From Fistularia commersonii (Eukaryota; Chordata; Actinopteri; Syngnathiformes; Fistulariidae): a stretch of 64,000 nucleotides of DNA. Every line of letters starts with the position of its first letter. The first letter of the stretch is position 1. The stretch covers positions 14,612,501-14,676,500 of the forward strand of contig JBBMNZ010000015.1 in the NCBI GenBank assembly GCA_037954325.1, given 5' to 3'. A program made the translations under genes and the position numbers. Below the pieces are notes generated by a model. That model did no database searches. It was not told the origin of the DNA and saw nothing but the letters and a program-made list of their open reading frames with translations. Positions 23,071 to 34,869 of this stretch are shown in pieces.

Positions 23071-24237
23071 AGAGTCTTAGCAAAGCCCAACCCTTGCACC
23101 CCCCTCCTGGTTTTTGTTTAAATGCAAAAGAATGTATGTACAAATTAAGGGCAGGACCTGTGCATATTACTTTCATTGTTCTTCTCTGAAGCCTGCCTAT
23201 CAGTGTCGGTATTCCGTGAAACACCTGGAATGACTACGTGATGAAATGTACATGGGGTCACTCATAGATTCCTTTATTGGTGTGTTTGTTGTGATGGAGA
23301 AACAATTGACTATAATAAAGATGTCTCTCGTAGGGAAATAAGGTGTTTGTGTATACATTGAAAAGGCTGCAGAAGGCTGTATGAAGAGAAAGCCTTTGTG
23401 CTGAGAAGCTGTTTGTATTAATGTAGATATTAAAGCTGAATTGCTGGATTCCCGAAGAGTTTGTTGTACTATTTTTCTATGATTGCACTTGTCCAATTCT
23501 AGTAACAAATAACTGGTGTATGATACTTCATTTTGCGTTGGCAGCCATGCAAAACATTTTCCATCAGGCAGGCTGAAGAATATGTATTTGAGTTCTGTTA
23601 TACAGAGACTATCATGAAGTGCAGGATGACTCTATGCATACACATTGACACTTAGACAAATGTGCACATCTTGTTTACTTTTTTTCCAAGTTTGTTTTGA
23701 TTTCTGATGGAGAAATTTGATATTTTTAACATTTATAAAAACATGTTATATGCGTAACACAAACAAAAATGTATGTGAAAGAGCGATAGCGATGACTTTT
23801 TTTTTTAATTTTGATTTAATGTCGGCTAATGTTAGACGTGTTCATGGAAGGAATAATATTTTAGAGTGTATTTAATTCCTTACCATTGCTGGCTAATTTC
23901 CCATAAGTTAAATAGTATTTTTTTTTTTTTTAAATAATCACTTGATATGCTTAACTATTACTATTGTTACACTAATGTGTGTACGGAAGAAAATAAGAAA
24001 ATGCTGCACAGTGTTTGCTAAAATGACTTTGGTCGTAACCCTCTATTCTCTAATCACTTATTTTATGATGTAATTGTACATTTCTCTAAAAGTAGCCTCT
24101 AGGCATACTCTGCACTTACAGTAGGATTTGGTTCCCCTCTCCAATTAATTACCCCGTAGTGACCCAGTACTTAATTTGAGTGTTATTTATTACTTGGTCA
24201 TTTATCAAAATACATGAAGACAAGTTTCTTCCGCTTT

Positions 24238-24310
24238 AAGGATAAGATAAGATCAGACAAAAAAAGACAAGATAGTCATTTATTGCTCCGACAGTGTTAA
24301 CAGTGTAAGG
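24238..24310 (-). mobile_element. Possible LINE 3' tail, antisense
   Basis: GGATAAGATAAGATC followed by TAGTCATTTATTGCTCCGAC is the reverse of the TTATC tail plus terminal region seen at 19592-19788. It appears to be a short, degenerate copy on the other strand. Confidence 0.35.
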
Positions 24311-24799
24311 ATAAAATTACAAACTTGTGCCTGCAATCTCGTAACATTATACGGTTTAATTTGGAGGATAATATCCGTGCTGGATTTGAGGACACTAACT
24401 TGTCAAACTAGTTCAACAGCCTTATCCATTTGTTAAGAGTTTACCAAATGAGTGCCCAATTTACAAATAGCTGCTGATTGTGAATTTCCATCAAAATATA
24501 TGAAAAAAAGAGAAACAAGATCACAAACTAAGCAATTTCATCTCCCACATCAGGATTTTTAGCAGGAAAGCAGACAAGCTCTATAACAGTTTGTCATGTG
24601 GATTACGGCAGATAATAGCTGGTTTTGTTACATCAAAAATGAATTGTGAAATAAACTAAAACAGAGCTGTAACCATATAAATGTATGTTGAAGGAGTTAA
24701 AATCAGCAAATGCAATACATGAATAAATATGCGAGAAATACAATACCTGCTGTATACTACTGTGCAAAAATTGGATATATTGTTTACATGACTGTGTGC

Positions 24800-24911
<112 letters not shown>

Positions 24912-27212
24912 CTGGCGCATATTCTCAAAAGTGTGAGTGTGATTGTCAAACTGATTTTTTTTCTCTGATTTACAGCATCATCCCTTACTTGTCAAGAGAA
25001 GGCATTAACACACAAGACATTTTTACAATAATAGATGACCTAATGATATTATCAGTGCATTCAAAAGGTGTGTCGGGGTTCTCAGTCATCCAGGTCATGA
25101 TCAATTGTTGTCAATGATAGGATTCAACAACAGGTAAATTTAAAAGTTTCTTCTGTCCGTAGTATGCAAAACTGGTCAAAATTTTGTTCCGACTAAAAGC
25201 TCAACTGTGCTATGCGAGTAAATCATTATTTCACTTTGATTCGTCACGCCTAGTGTAACTTACAGACAGCTGATGACAAAATACATCTGTACAGGCACAT
25301 TTTTGTGAGATGCCCCATAGTGAAATTAGTCAGTAATGCAAAAGATCTTCTTGGAGGTGAGCTGCGGGAAAGTTTGCTTCAATTAATTTATCATGGTTCT
25401 TTGTCCATTAATGTGACACATCACCTGCTCGGTAATTTGCCATCTTAGCAGACGCCACAAACATACATTCATGTCTGTAAACTATGCATTTTGAAATAAT
25501 CATTTTACATGTGAAGCCCTCACCCTTGAAGAATCATTGTCAGCCTCATGCAAATACTGCAGGATGTCCCGGAGAAACATGGAATGACTCACACTTCTCC
25601 AATAAAATATCAATGAGGATCTTTTTATTCTGGAGAAACTCGAACCACATCAGTTAACTGCTTTGAGCAGTGGCTTGACTTCAAGCTCACTGTGGATTTC
25701 CGAGTTCCTCTTAATATTTCAAAATTTCAGCAGAGCCACTGTACAGGACAAAATTAAAGTCGGTCTCAATATTTGCGGCAACTCGCCTCCAATATTTCCA
25801 CCTTCTCTCTTTTTTTTGCCAAAAAAAGATTACCAACCATCCCCTGGACTGACGTCGGGTCAAAATCGCATCATATACCAAAAGCAGGAAGTGATTTGGG
25901 AAGCAATTTATGTTCACTCTTTCTGCTGACGCAGCCCAGAGATCCCTCCTATTGAAACCACCAATGGTGCCCTCTCAGAGTACAATACCCACTGAAAAAA
26001 CTCCCTGACTTAGAGTTAAGACACAGCTCCCCCTGTAGCTACACAGACACCAGATGGCTTGTAACAACTACTTCTACACCCCATTCTTCCAAACCACACG
26101 GCTGATCCAAGCTGACCACGGAAGTCCAGTAATGAAACACTGATCTGGTTTAGATCAGACAGGCCTTTCCAAGATCCCATTCAAGGACTCAAAGTGGGCC
26201 GGATGTTACATACACACCAGCACTGAGAAGAGATTTACCCCCCTGCAACACATAGTTGCAACATTTTCTCTGGCTCAGTTGGGAAACCCCAACACAGCAG
26301 AAAACACCCTGGGAATATTGAATATCCCTAGACTGCAAGTGTTTTTATCAGAACGTCTGGGTTACCTTGATCTTTCAGCACCACTTAATAATACTTGCTT
26401 ATTCTTCACGGTAGCCTCGACAAAAGTATGTTTGATAAAAATGTTTTATTTTTTCCTGCAAGGGAGATATTTTACGCAATCAATACTGAATGGATATTTC
26501 ATGAAAAATATTATTTTTTATTATTATTGTTATATAACAAAAAAAGGTTATCGCCTGGCTGAAAGATTATATTTTTCTTTTAATTAAGTTTCAATGATGT
26601 GCACATGTCTTTTGAGCAAACCATCTGCATTCTTGACTTGTAAATATCTTATCTTGTGTTAATGATGCTATACAATATGTCATGTAATGCCAGCCTTCTA
26701 CTGAGGCAAGCTGAACATTTGCTGCAATTTCATATTTATGATCATTCGCTGATATCTGTTGAGAATTCTGGGATGTATCATGTGATTTGGATACAAACTC
26801 TAATTTTTCAATTTATTTTTTATAGTCAGCCAATGACATGTCTAACATGATTGCTTCTGAGAAACTTGACTAGTGGGTCAAGGAAATGATCAAATATCAC
26901 GAAAATTGTATCTTTTACTTTGTTCCTACTCAGAGTACATTTTTTGATGCATTTTGTTGAGCTTTATATTCTCATTTTGCTTTGGTTTTGATGAGCTTAT
27001 ATTGTTTGTAGTTTCTGGGCCAAAAATACAAATACAACACAATACAAGTTAATCACATCTGAATTATTAGGCTGCAATTCTTCACAGAGAATTTCCATAC
27101 ATTTTTCAGGTCAAATGGGTCCAAGGAAACATTTTTTTTTATCTTCACTGACCTATAAAGCAAAGTGTCTTATTATGTTTGGGTGAAGTTCATGTCTAGA
27201 GATGTTTCATCA

Positions 27213-27230
27213 CCCCCCCCCCCCCCCCCC
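27213..27230. repeat. Poly-C tract
   Basis: Eighteen consecutive C bases, soon followed by a short CA run. Prone to sequencing length error. Confidence 0.9.
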
Positions 27231-27959
27231 TCCGCCACACACACACACATTTTGCTCTTCTGAGTGAATGCCAAAATAAAATACAGAGAGCCTCTATGGT
27301 TCCACCTTTACAGTTGATGTAGGTCATTTGTTTTTCATGGATTTCATATCTTTTATGTGTATTGTCGCTAACTCCTATCTTACAGATCGTAGTTCAACAT
27401 CTATTAAATGACTCTCAATCAGAGCCAGTGGGTTGTAGACGGCTGTCAGTCATAAACCACTGCAGGTGATTGTGTCAGTGGTATTGATTGACTTTGGTCT
27501 GCAAAGCACTCAATATTTCAAGTTTTAGACGGTTACATTGATGAACTTTTCATGTTTTATGTGCCTATGCCATTTTCTGCAGATATATAGGTCTATTTAT
27601 AACAAAATGAGTGTAAAATCCATTTTCTGATATGTAAAATGGTGAGCAAAGAACATTTTTATGGCGCTGTTCTATGATTTGCATCCGCTCTCTCTAAGAG
27701 TGCACTTAATTCAGTATCGCCTCAAGTAACCACATGAATCACCTCATGGGAAAATCAATACATGTTATTTATTGGTTTTCCAAATCTTAGGGAATACCTT
27801 TGACTGAGATTCAAGTAAGGAGTATCCAGTATAGTCTTATTACAGTTTTCTTTTGATCCTCACCTAAAATAACAAACAGAACAGAAGAGAGCGCGTGTGT
27901 TTCGCCTTGATATTACACACAAATCCTCAGCTGACAGGCAGAGAGATAAAGGAAAGATA

Positions 27960-28420
27960 AAGTGAAATGCACATACCTTCCACGGCTAAGATACATTAAA
28001 CCTTCCCCATCAGGGGAAGTAATGGATTTAAGGCCGCTGTGGCTCTACGGTTTGCCAGTCAATGTTCTTTTGCCCCCCTCCAACCTGAGCCCCCACCCCC
28101 CCTCCATTCCCTTCCCTCTGGAAGAAGTTGATTTGCCATCAATTGCCATCTTGGCTGGCGCCATTAATGCACGCCCACAAAAGGATGACACATCGCATTA
28201 TCACCTCACTCCCTTTCAAATTAGAGCTGAGCGATGCCTCAGCGCAGCTTGTGACTGGTTAACACTATCAGCTATTTGTAGGGATTGTTCCCTAATACGC
28301 AGTGTCTAAAGATTTCATCAGGCATTTCATGATGGAAATAAACCACTGCCCACAGGGAAATTGGACTGATTAATGGAATTAGGCGTTGGAGGGGAGTCAA
28401 TACAGCTAGCAGACTCACTT
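27960..28420. promoter_or_regulatory. Candidate conserved noncoding element
   Basis: A repeat-free block with balanced composition. It contains GATTTGCCATCAATTGCCAT, GGCGCCATTAATGCACGCC, TTCAAATTAGAGCTGAGCG and GGACTGATTAATGGAATTAG. The 115-codon frame at 27962-28309 shows no domain and has Pro-rich runs from C tracts, so it is not called as a gene. The texture suggests a regulatory element; this is inferred. Confidence 0.35.
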
Positions 28421-29822
28421 GGGGAAGAGTAGAGCTGTCCATCACGAAGCAAACGGGAGTGGCTGACCGTGAATCCTTAGTTCTCAAGCAGGGCCTTGGT
28501 TCTACGGAAAAACCAGGGATTAAGATGTGTAACAGTAGCCCTACGCAACCTGCTTGTACTCAAAATGCGCACCACCATATGGATCCAGCTGGATGCAGAT
28601 CATTTCATCCAACAAGAAAAGAAATACAAACATTCACATGTAGGATGGGAAAAGGACTGAATTGCCACTTCTCGTTTCATGCTCTTATTTTTGAGATAGT
28701 TTTGTGGTCTCTGACTCAGACTGCCCCCCCTAAGAACCGTTAAGTGCTCTCTTACTCTGCCCTAATGCACTTTCACTGTGCAACAGAAACTGTAGATGAC
28801 CCCCTTCCATTGCCATTGCCTGGTTTGCCTCTGATTCACAACGCTGCACCTTTTTGCATGAAATGGCTCTGGCTGTTAGGGAGGATGCAGATTATTAAGT
28901 TGGTCTATGGCTCTTTGACTGTCAGACGTACAAGTGAAAAAGCAGTCGTCTTATACAAGCGGCCCCATCTCTCCCATCAAGATCCGTCACTTATCTTCCA
29001 ACTTTCAAAGATACTCTATTACTGATTTTAAAATCTACACTTGTTATATTTTCAGAAAGCAAGGCCAAGTAAATGGATGTATGTTGAAAAGTCTTGAAGA
29101 AGTGTCATAAGGATGCAATAAATCAAAACTGAAAAGAACAAAAATCCAAATGTAAACTGTAAAATGCTTCAAGTTCAAAGAGAGGCTCATTAGGAACATT
29201 GGGATAAATTAATAGTGAAAGAGACAGTTAATAGGGCAGTTGTGCTTGGAAATGAAAAGGCTTAAGTTGTTTATTCATCAAATATGTTTTTTTATCTGGC
29301 AACAAAGCAGGTAACGAGGATTTGAAACATTGTAGATGACGTGTCCTTCATACAGAATAGAAAAAAAAATGCTCATGAAAGAAAGAGTATGCAGTGCAGA
29401 AAGAGTCCTGCTTGACTGGATACATTACATGCATAACAAGGTGTAAAAAGGGTATTTAGTTTTATTTTGTTTGTTAATGAATAATGTAAATTTCCATTAA
29501 TTAGGAGGGTTTTAATTTCTCACTCCCGCAACCCTTCAGTGAGGCCTGAATCAATTTTCTAAAGTGTAGAATGACATGGATTTGTGTGTACAAGTCATAA
29601 AGAAAGCAAGCTAAAACCCAAGGCTACAGGCAAAGACATTATTTTGTTACTAAATAAATGAATAAACATATAGACCATATTAAAAAAATCCAAAATCTTT
29701 TTTTGTGTCTAAAATGAATTGCATTAAGACAACCTTTGATTAATGGTCAGTTTTGTCTTCTTGCAGAGTTCAAAAACTACTTCTGTCCTTTTCTTTATAT
29801 ATTGTTCATATAGTCAGATCCT

Positions 29823-29872
29823 GGTTATATAAATAAATGTGTGTGTGTCCAGTTAGTCAAGTCAGTTCCAAG
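29823..29872 (+). repeat. 50-bp dispersed direct repeat, copy 1
   Basis: GGTTATATAAATAAATG, a GT run and TCAAGTCAGTTCCAAG form a unit that recurs at 30818-30867 with one difference (TTAGTC versus TCAGTC). The flanks diverge abruptly on both sides. Confidence 0.85.
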
Positions 29873-30044
29873 CTGGGAGCATGGCTCCATCAGATACCAG
29901 GCAGGACATCTGGCAAGTCTGTCCAGAAGAGCACAAGAACAATCTCTGTCCAGAGGATCCAGTGCGGAACCCTCAAACTCCTGAGTGGTAGAGGAACGGA
30001 GCATGACACACAGCCAATACTGGCCAGATGAGGTAAAAAATGAG

Positions 30045-30047
<3 letters not shown>

Positions 30048-30095
<48 letters not shown>

Positions 30096-30132
30096 GTATA
30101 TATGTATATATGTATGTGTATGTGTATGTATG
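30048..30132. repeat. (CA)n and (TATG)n-like compound microsatellite
   Basis: About 22 CA units followed by an imperfect TATG/TGTA tract. Confidence 0.95.
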
Positions 30133-30817
30133 AAATGCACCAACATAATACCACACAGTGAAAACAATGAGGAAGGACTGTTTAAAGGTTTTGTAGGAGT
30201 GCCCTCTGGTGTATAGCCAGTGAAACTGGACACTGGACATGTCGAAATGTCAAAAGGGATTATATATATCTTTTTATTTCTTAAGGGAGGTATTTTTTAG
30301 CACCAAGGACTAATTTTGGTCAGTTCTTAACCAGCTTAAACAAATTAAATCTGTCTCATACATATCTTTTTTAAAACATTTTTTTTCCTTATTATGTGAA
30401 GTAATAGCAGAGGCTGTTATACACGAATAATATATTTTCAAATGTGTGAATATTAAAAATAAACATTTGATTGTCATCTAGACCAGACATAATCACAAGG
30501 GTTCATTTATTGTATGATATTTTTGGCAGGGGATGAAGATGGAAATTGTTGGATGCTTCATATTGAATAATGTCTTTGCTAACTGTTTTATTGTTGGTTA
30601 TTTTAATATGTTATTGTCACAAGTTTCCTTTTCAACCAAAATCCTCTATCATTTAAAAAAAGATACATGATATCTATTAAGTCTATTGCAAGTCTAAAAT
30701 ATTCACTGCTCTCTCAAACTCCACAAAGCCAGTTCATTCAAATGGTTATCTCCCGTCTCAAGTCAAAATTTTTTCAATAAAGTTCTTGTTACAGTTGAAT
30801 TTTTGAACGATGAATGT

Positions 30818-30867
30818 GGTTATATAAATAAATGTGTGTGTGTCCAGTCAGTCAAGTCAGTTCCAAG
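30818..30867 (+). repeat. 50-bp dispersed direct repeat, copy 2
   Basis: Second copy of the unit at 29823-29872, 995 bases downstream and in the same orientation, 49 of 50 positions identical by eye. Confidence 0.85.
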
Positions 30868-31044
30868 TTTGACATTTGGCAGATGTTTCCACTATCATCA
30901 ATTTGTGCAACTGACCTATTGATGTTGTGCAAGGAATAAATTTATTTTATGTCCCGCTAAAATGGACACACAATCTCACTATAATAATAGCTGTGGAAAC
31001 ATTTGATCCTCAAGAAAGGTAAAATAATATTGAATGCTATTCTA

Positions 31045-31225
31045 GTGGAGTTTGCATGTTCTCCTCCCGCTTGTGTTGGTTTTCTCTGGGTTTTCTGGTT
31101 TCCTGCGACTAATTGAAGACCATTTATGTGAAGAGAGAGACTGTATGTCTCTATATGTGACCCTGTGATGGTCCAGGTGGCAGGTACAGGGTGTATCTCA
31201 CCCCTCGCCCAGTGACAGCTTAGAC
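31045..31225 (+). mobile_element. Old SINE-like fish repeat, left part (split by hAT)
   Basis: GTTTGCATGTTCTCC, GGTTTTCTGGTTTCCTGC, CCTGTGATGGTCCAGGTGGC and CTCACCCCTCGCCCAGTGAC follow the order of an abundant fish repeat whose head is tRNA-like. The segment stops at GCTTAGAC (31218-31225), where a hAT-type element interrupts it. It resumes at 31971 as CGTCTCCAGTCTGAGTGCAG followed by GATAAGTGGTATGGAC. Confidence 0.65.
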
Positions 31226-31962
31226 CAGAGGGGTCTCACACTCGTGACCCGCGGGCAAATTGCGGCCCTTGGAATAATATTTTGTGGCCCCCTGTCTGAG
31301 ATCAAATCTTTGTGTTACTGGGCCCGTGCGTTTTTTTCTCACATGCATCGGGGGGGTTTATACAGTGGGTTTAAAAAAAAAAAAAAAAACAGGCAAGGAA
31401 AAAAATGAAAAAGTAAATTTGCAATGATTTTTTTTTGCTTTAAAATTTGAAAACAAAATGATTTTTTGATGAAAAAACATCCAGTGACATTGTTAAAACG
31501 ATCTTTTCTTTTCTTATTTCTATAAAAACCACAACAACAATAGCTAAAAAAGAGGCAAACTTAAAAAGATTAATTTAATAACCAGAATACCCACCATTAG
31601 CATAGTACACATTATACCTCCTCTTATACATGCTACCAATCCATTTTCTAATAATTCTAGTGGCAATTTTTTCCCACAGTGACAAGATTTTCTCCTTTAA
31701 CTCAACAATATTTTTAGGATGTCATTTCATCAATTCTTTTTTAACATTCCTTTTCAATATTAATTCATCATGTATTTTTTAGAGGAACCGTTCATTACAT
31801 TTAAAGATTTTTATAATTTTCCAGTTTACCTCCTTTACACTAAAACAAAGGAAAAATTTGTACTTACTGTTACTTCTCGGTAATGATTTCACTGGTCCGG
31901 CCCCCTTGACATCAAATTAGGCCGTATGTGGCCCTTGGACCAACATGAGTTTGACACCCCTG
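31226..31962. mobile_element. Non-autonomous hAT-type DNA transposon
   Basis: The element is 737 bp. Its left end CAGAGGGGTCTCACACTCGTG and its right end, read in reverse complement, CAGGGGTGTCAAACTCATG form imperfect terminal inverted repeats. Both ends are followed inward by sequence rich in GCGGCCC/GGGCCAC motifs. It is flanked by a perfect 8-bp duplication, GCTTAGAC, at 31218-31225 and 31963-31970, the signature length for hAT elements. The interior is AT-rich with no transposase frame, so it would depend on a transposase supplied elsewhere. It is inserted into an older repeat. Confidence 0.85.
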
Positions 31963-31970
31963 GCTTAGAC

Positions 31971-32020
31971 CGTCTCCAGTCTGAGTGCAGGATAAGTGGT
32001 ATGGACAATGAATAACTACA
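31971..32020 (+). mobile_element. Old SINE-like fish repeat, right part
   Basis: Continuation of the repeat at 31045-31225 after the hAT insertion: CCAGTCTGAGTGCAGGATAA then GTGGTATGGACAATGAATA, the usual 3' end of that family. Confidence 0.6.
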
Positions 32021-32027
32021 TGATATA

Positions 32028-32180
32028 TAGGGGCAGCACAGTGTTACAGTGGTTACCTTTGTCTCCTCTCCGCAAGAAGGCTCCAGGTCGAATCCTGTCA
32101 ACAACTGGGGCCGTTCTGTGGAACTTGCATGTTCTCCTTGGGCCTGAATGCCTTTTCTCTGGCTTCTTATGCTTTCACCA
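32028..32180 (+). mobile_element. tRNA-like SINE head, second copy
   Basis: GGGGCAGCACAGTGTTACAG followed by TGGTTACC, then AGGTCGAATCCTGTC (a B-box-like pol III motif) and GAACTTGCATGTTCTCC. This is the 5' half of the same family whose 3' half ends just before it. Two partial copies therefore lie side by side in 3'-then-5' order. Confidence 0.6.
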
Positions 32181-33485
32181 ATAAGCTACAACACATAGTG
32201 ATCTGTTGCTGTGAATGAGGGAGCATTTGGCCTGGAATTTACAAACAAGATCATTTTTCAAAGTATCATTTATTTTCTTTTATTTTCTGAATGAGCTTGA
32301 GTCAAATAAAACAGGAGCAAGCCCATGTTTTGTGTGAACCTTCTCATTTTGCTGTAGAATCAAAACCCTATATCCTTATATCTAGCAACTGTCTCTCTCT
32401 TCCTCTTGGAAATGTAGATGGGCCTATTAGGCATCCAGTTTTAAAGCAGAAGGATAAGACATCTGTGAAGTGCTTCTGCTTCAAATCCCCTTAGTCAAGG
32501 TTTCTCTGTGGTGATCTCCTTTGCTGCAGATCCGGTTGGGACTGGAGTTGAAACACTCAACTGTGGAATCAAGCAGACCTTTCAACCATTAAACCCTGAA
32601 CAATAAACCAACAGCTCTATGTGTGCATGTGCGCACGAACACACAAGCACTCACTCATATACTCATTGAGCCCTCTGATCTTTAAACAGCAACTGTCATT
32701 GACCTAGTATGAAATTAATTCTAAAATCCTTTGTCTAGAGCTGACAGCACCAATACAGAAACTATTGCCAGATTCAGTGACTCCACTGAAGGTGTATAAA
32801 TGACAATATACAAAACAACAAAGACAACAACAAAACTTCCAGATTTCACTTCCTGATTTAATCTCACTTTGACTTGTTCTTGGCAGCCCCAGAAGCGACA
32901 AATCCACAAATGACCACAGTCACACACTCTTGATATAGTTCTGGGTGAAACAACTCCTGTATGAACAAATTAAATCAATGAAAAAGGCACCACCTTGAAC
33001 CCCATGAGGGGGTATTTTTAGGCTGCTGGTGGTTTGTTCCTCAAATACATTAAATAAATCCCTTTTCCATTGTGGCAAGTCAATAATGAGATTACACAGA
33101 GGCTGTGTGGAAAGTGGGCTGACAGGAACAGCAGGGCTGAGTCAGGCTGTAGAGATAAGAGATAGTGGATCGTGGTTGGAGGAAGCAGAAGGATGCAGAA
33201 AGAAGCACAATACTTTACATAATGTTGTCTCAGGATAGAACAGTGGCAAGAGAAGATGTTGAAAACACACTGTTCACACACAGGAGTCACTGCAGTGGTG
33301 GTTGCAGCACCAAAAATATACAATCTGTAAATCCTTCTGGCAGGTACAATATCAAAACGGATTGTACCATAACCATGGAAATAGAAAATTGTAATTATTT
33401 TCCAATATGCACACTGACACACACAATTTTTTTTTCTCATATGTAACTGTAATTGTTTCGCAGCACCCCTACATTTTATCAATCA

Positions 33486-33602
33486 ACTCATGTGGCTGTG
33501 GCTTATTTGGTGGAACTTGTACCCCTCAATCAAAAGGTTGCCAGTTCAATTACTGACTCTGTGTGCCAAAGTGCTCGTGGCCAAGACACTTTATAGCTTA
33601 TA
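33486..33602 (+). mobile_element. tRNA-like SINE fragment
   Basis: GTGGCTGTGGCTTATTTGGT at the start, then AAAGGTTGCCAGTTCAATTA (B-box-like), and GTGCTCGTGGCCAAGACACT. These follow the order of a very common fish tRNA-derived repeat. The sequence is degenerate. It is distinct from the family at 32028-32180 and resembles the reverse-oriented copy at 61240-61470. Confidence 0.5.
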
Positions 33603-33604
33603 AA

Positions 33605-33622
33605 GATCTTCAATCTAAGATT
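33605..33622. repeat. 18-bp target-site duplication, left
   Basis: GATCTTCAATCTAAGATT, repeated exactly at 33788-33805. It brackets the LINE fragment between them. Confidence 0.9.
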
Positions 33623-33787
33623 CTTCTTCTTTCAGCTTTTCGCTTCAGGGGTTGCCACAGCAAATCAACTTTCTCCATCTAACCTTATTCTCTGTATCCT
33701 TCTCTCTCGCACCAACTAACTTAATATCCTCTCTCACAACGTCCATAAATCTTATCTTTGGTCTTCCTCGAGACCTCCTGCCTGGCA
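33623..33787 (-). mobile_element. 5'-truncated RTE-type LINE insertion (165 bp)
   Basis: On the minus strand, from 33787, the frame encodes the last 40-odd residues of an RTE-type reverse-transcriptase protein without a break: GRRSRGRPKIRFMDVV, then EDIKLVGAREKDTENK, then WRKLICCGNP and a stop. About 22 nt of 3' UTR follow, ending in AGAAGAAG. Exact 18-bp duplications flank it (33605-33622 and 33788-33805), so both boundaries are certain. This is target-primed reverse transcription with early arrest. Perfect duplications and an open frame imply a fairly recent event. Related copies are at 48785-49670 and 57240-57670. Confidence 0.9.
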
Positions 33788-33805
33788 GATCTTCAATCTA
33801 AGATT
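33788..33805. repeat. 18-bp target-site duplication, right
   Basis: Exact second copy of the 33605-33622 sequence, directly beyond the 5'-truncated end of the LINE. Confidence 0.9.
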
Positions 33806-34427
33806 AAATTTGAATATCTCAATTAAGGGAGTGTATAAACAAATCCATCCATCCATCCATCATCGGTGTATAGATAAATATCTCATGACAGTTATGTCAT
33901 GCAGAAATACTGCCTTTACAATGTGCGATATCCTACGTAAACATGTTAATCCGGACAACTATCAAACTGTGCCTCACCTCTGTACTTTGATTAATTGTGA
34001 AAACTTTTTAGTTTTTTAATGTCTATTCATCTATACTGTGTAAATGGTGTGGGTAAATAATGGTATAATTCTCATAAACATTACTGACCTCTGCTGGTAG
34101 AAATAGAGAACAGCAACTCACACGGTAAACTGTAACGTCTACTTTAATAGTGGTGCGTTATGGGCCAGATATTTTTTCAGTAGATTTCCCCACAAAAACA
34201 TTTTTTTCATGACTTTATTAAGATCTCCTTTATTTCACCCTCAACATGAGGATTAACTTTCAGCCAATAGAGAATGGAGGCGTCACAAAGTACTGTAAAA
34301 TTAACATAATTCAATCTCTGTAGCCTCATCTGTATTTGTTGCGTATGTTTCTTAAAATGACATTTTAATAACATTTTAAAAACACTCAGAATTACTAGAG
34401 CACTAAGAGGCCAGTGAACACGCTCTC

Positions 34428-34671
34428 TGACGTCACGGCACTTCCGGGTATGCCAGCTGCACTTAATTACGTTCTAGTGCGTAATTATGAGTGTTGGTTG
34501 TTTGGGGGGAAAATGGAAAGAAAGAGGAAGAAAAACAGTGGATAAAGTCGCTTTAAACTTCCGAGAATGAGGTTTAACTTATCTGGGAACTTAAAGTTAC
34601 CGAGTTTACTTTTTAATTAGGAGTTATTTATCTGTCAAGCGGGTCAACCCAGCTCAAAGGTGATAAAGATT
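34428..34671 (+). promoter_or_regulatory. Putative promoter and 5' leader, plus strand
   Basis: A CpG-richer segment with a palindromic CRE (TGACGTCA, 34428-34435), an ETS-type site (CACTTCCGGGT, 34439-34449) and no TATA box. This is the pattern of a broad vertebrate promoter. A short upstream ORF of ten codons (34513-34545) would precede the main ATG. No transcript evidence is available. Confidence 0.4.
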
Positions 34672-34735
34672 ATGGATGTTGGATTGAAATCGACGGCGGC
34701 TACTTCGTGCTCGATGGGATTCAGCTGTTTTTGCG
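34672..34735 (+). CDS. Putative first coding exon of an unidentified gene
   Basis: An ATG with A at -3 and G at +4 opens MDVGLKSTAATSCSMGFSCF and then Cys. The exon stops at TGCG followed by GTAAGTG, a strong donor. Without splicing, the frame ends two codons later at TGA. The exon has several CpG-containing codons, unlike the flanking DNA. I do not recognise the peptide. No partner exon was found in the remaining 29 kb, so the first intron would be very long, or this is a leader exon of a noncoding or alternatively started transcript. A CRE and an ETS-like site lie about 240 bases upstream. Confidence 0.35.
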
Positions 34736-34869
34736 GTAAGTGAAAACAAGCTTTTCCCAGCGGTGACCTTTTTTGCGGTTTGGTGCGGGGTTCGTTACCC
34801 CGCACTTGTAAACTTGTCGCCAGGTGCGGCTCGATTGTTTGTTTTATTCCCCCCCACCACCTCTTCAGG

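Noticed and set aside
27962..28309. 115-codon plus-strand frame
   Set aside because: No recognisable domain. Pro-rich parts come from C runs, and no splice or start context supports it.
32028..32180. tRNA gene suggested by the motif GGTCGAATCC
   Set aside because: The flanking text follows a dispersed SINE-like repeat, and no cloverleaf acceptor stem is present.
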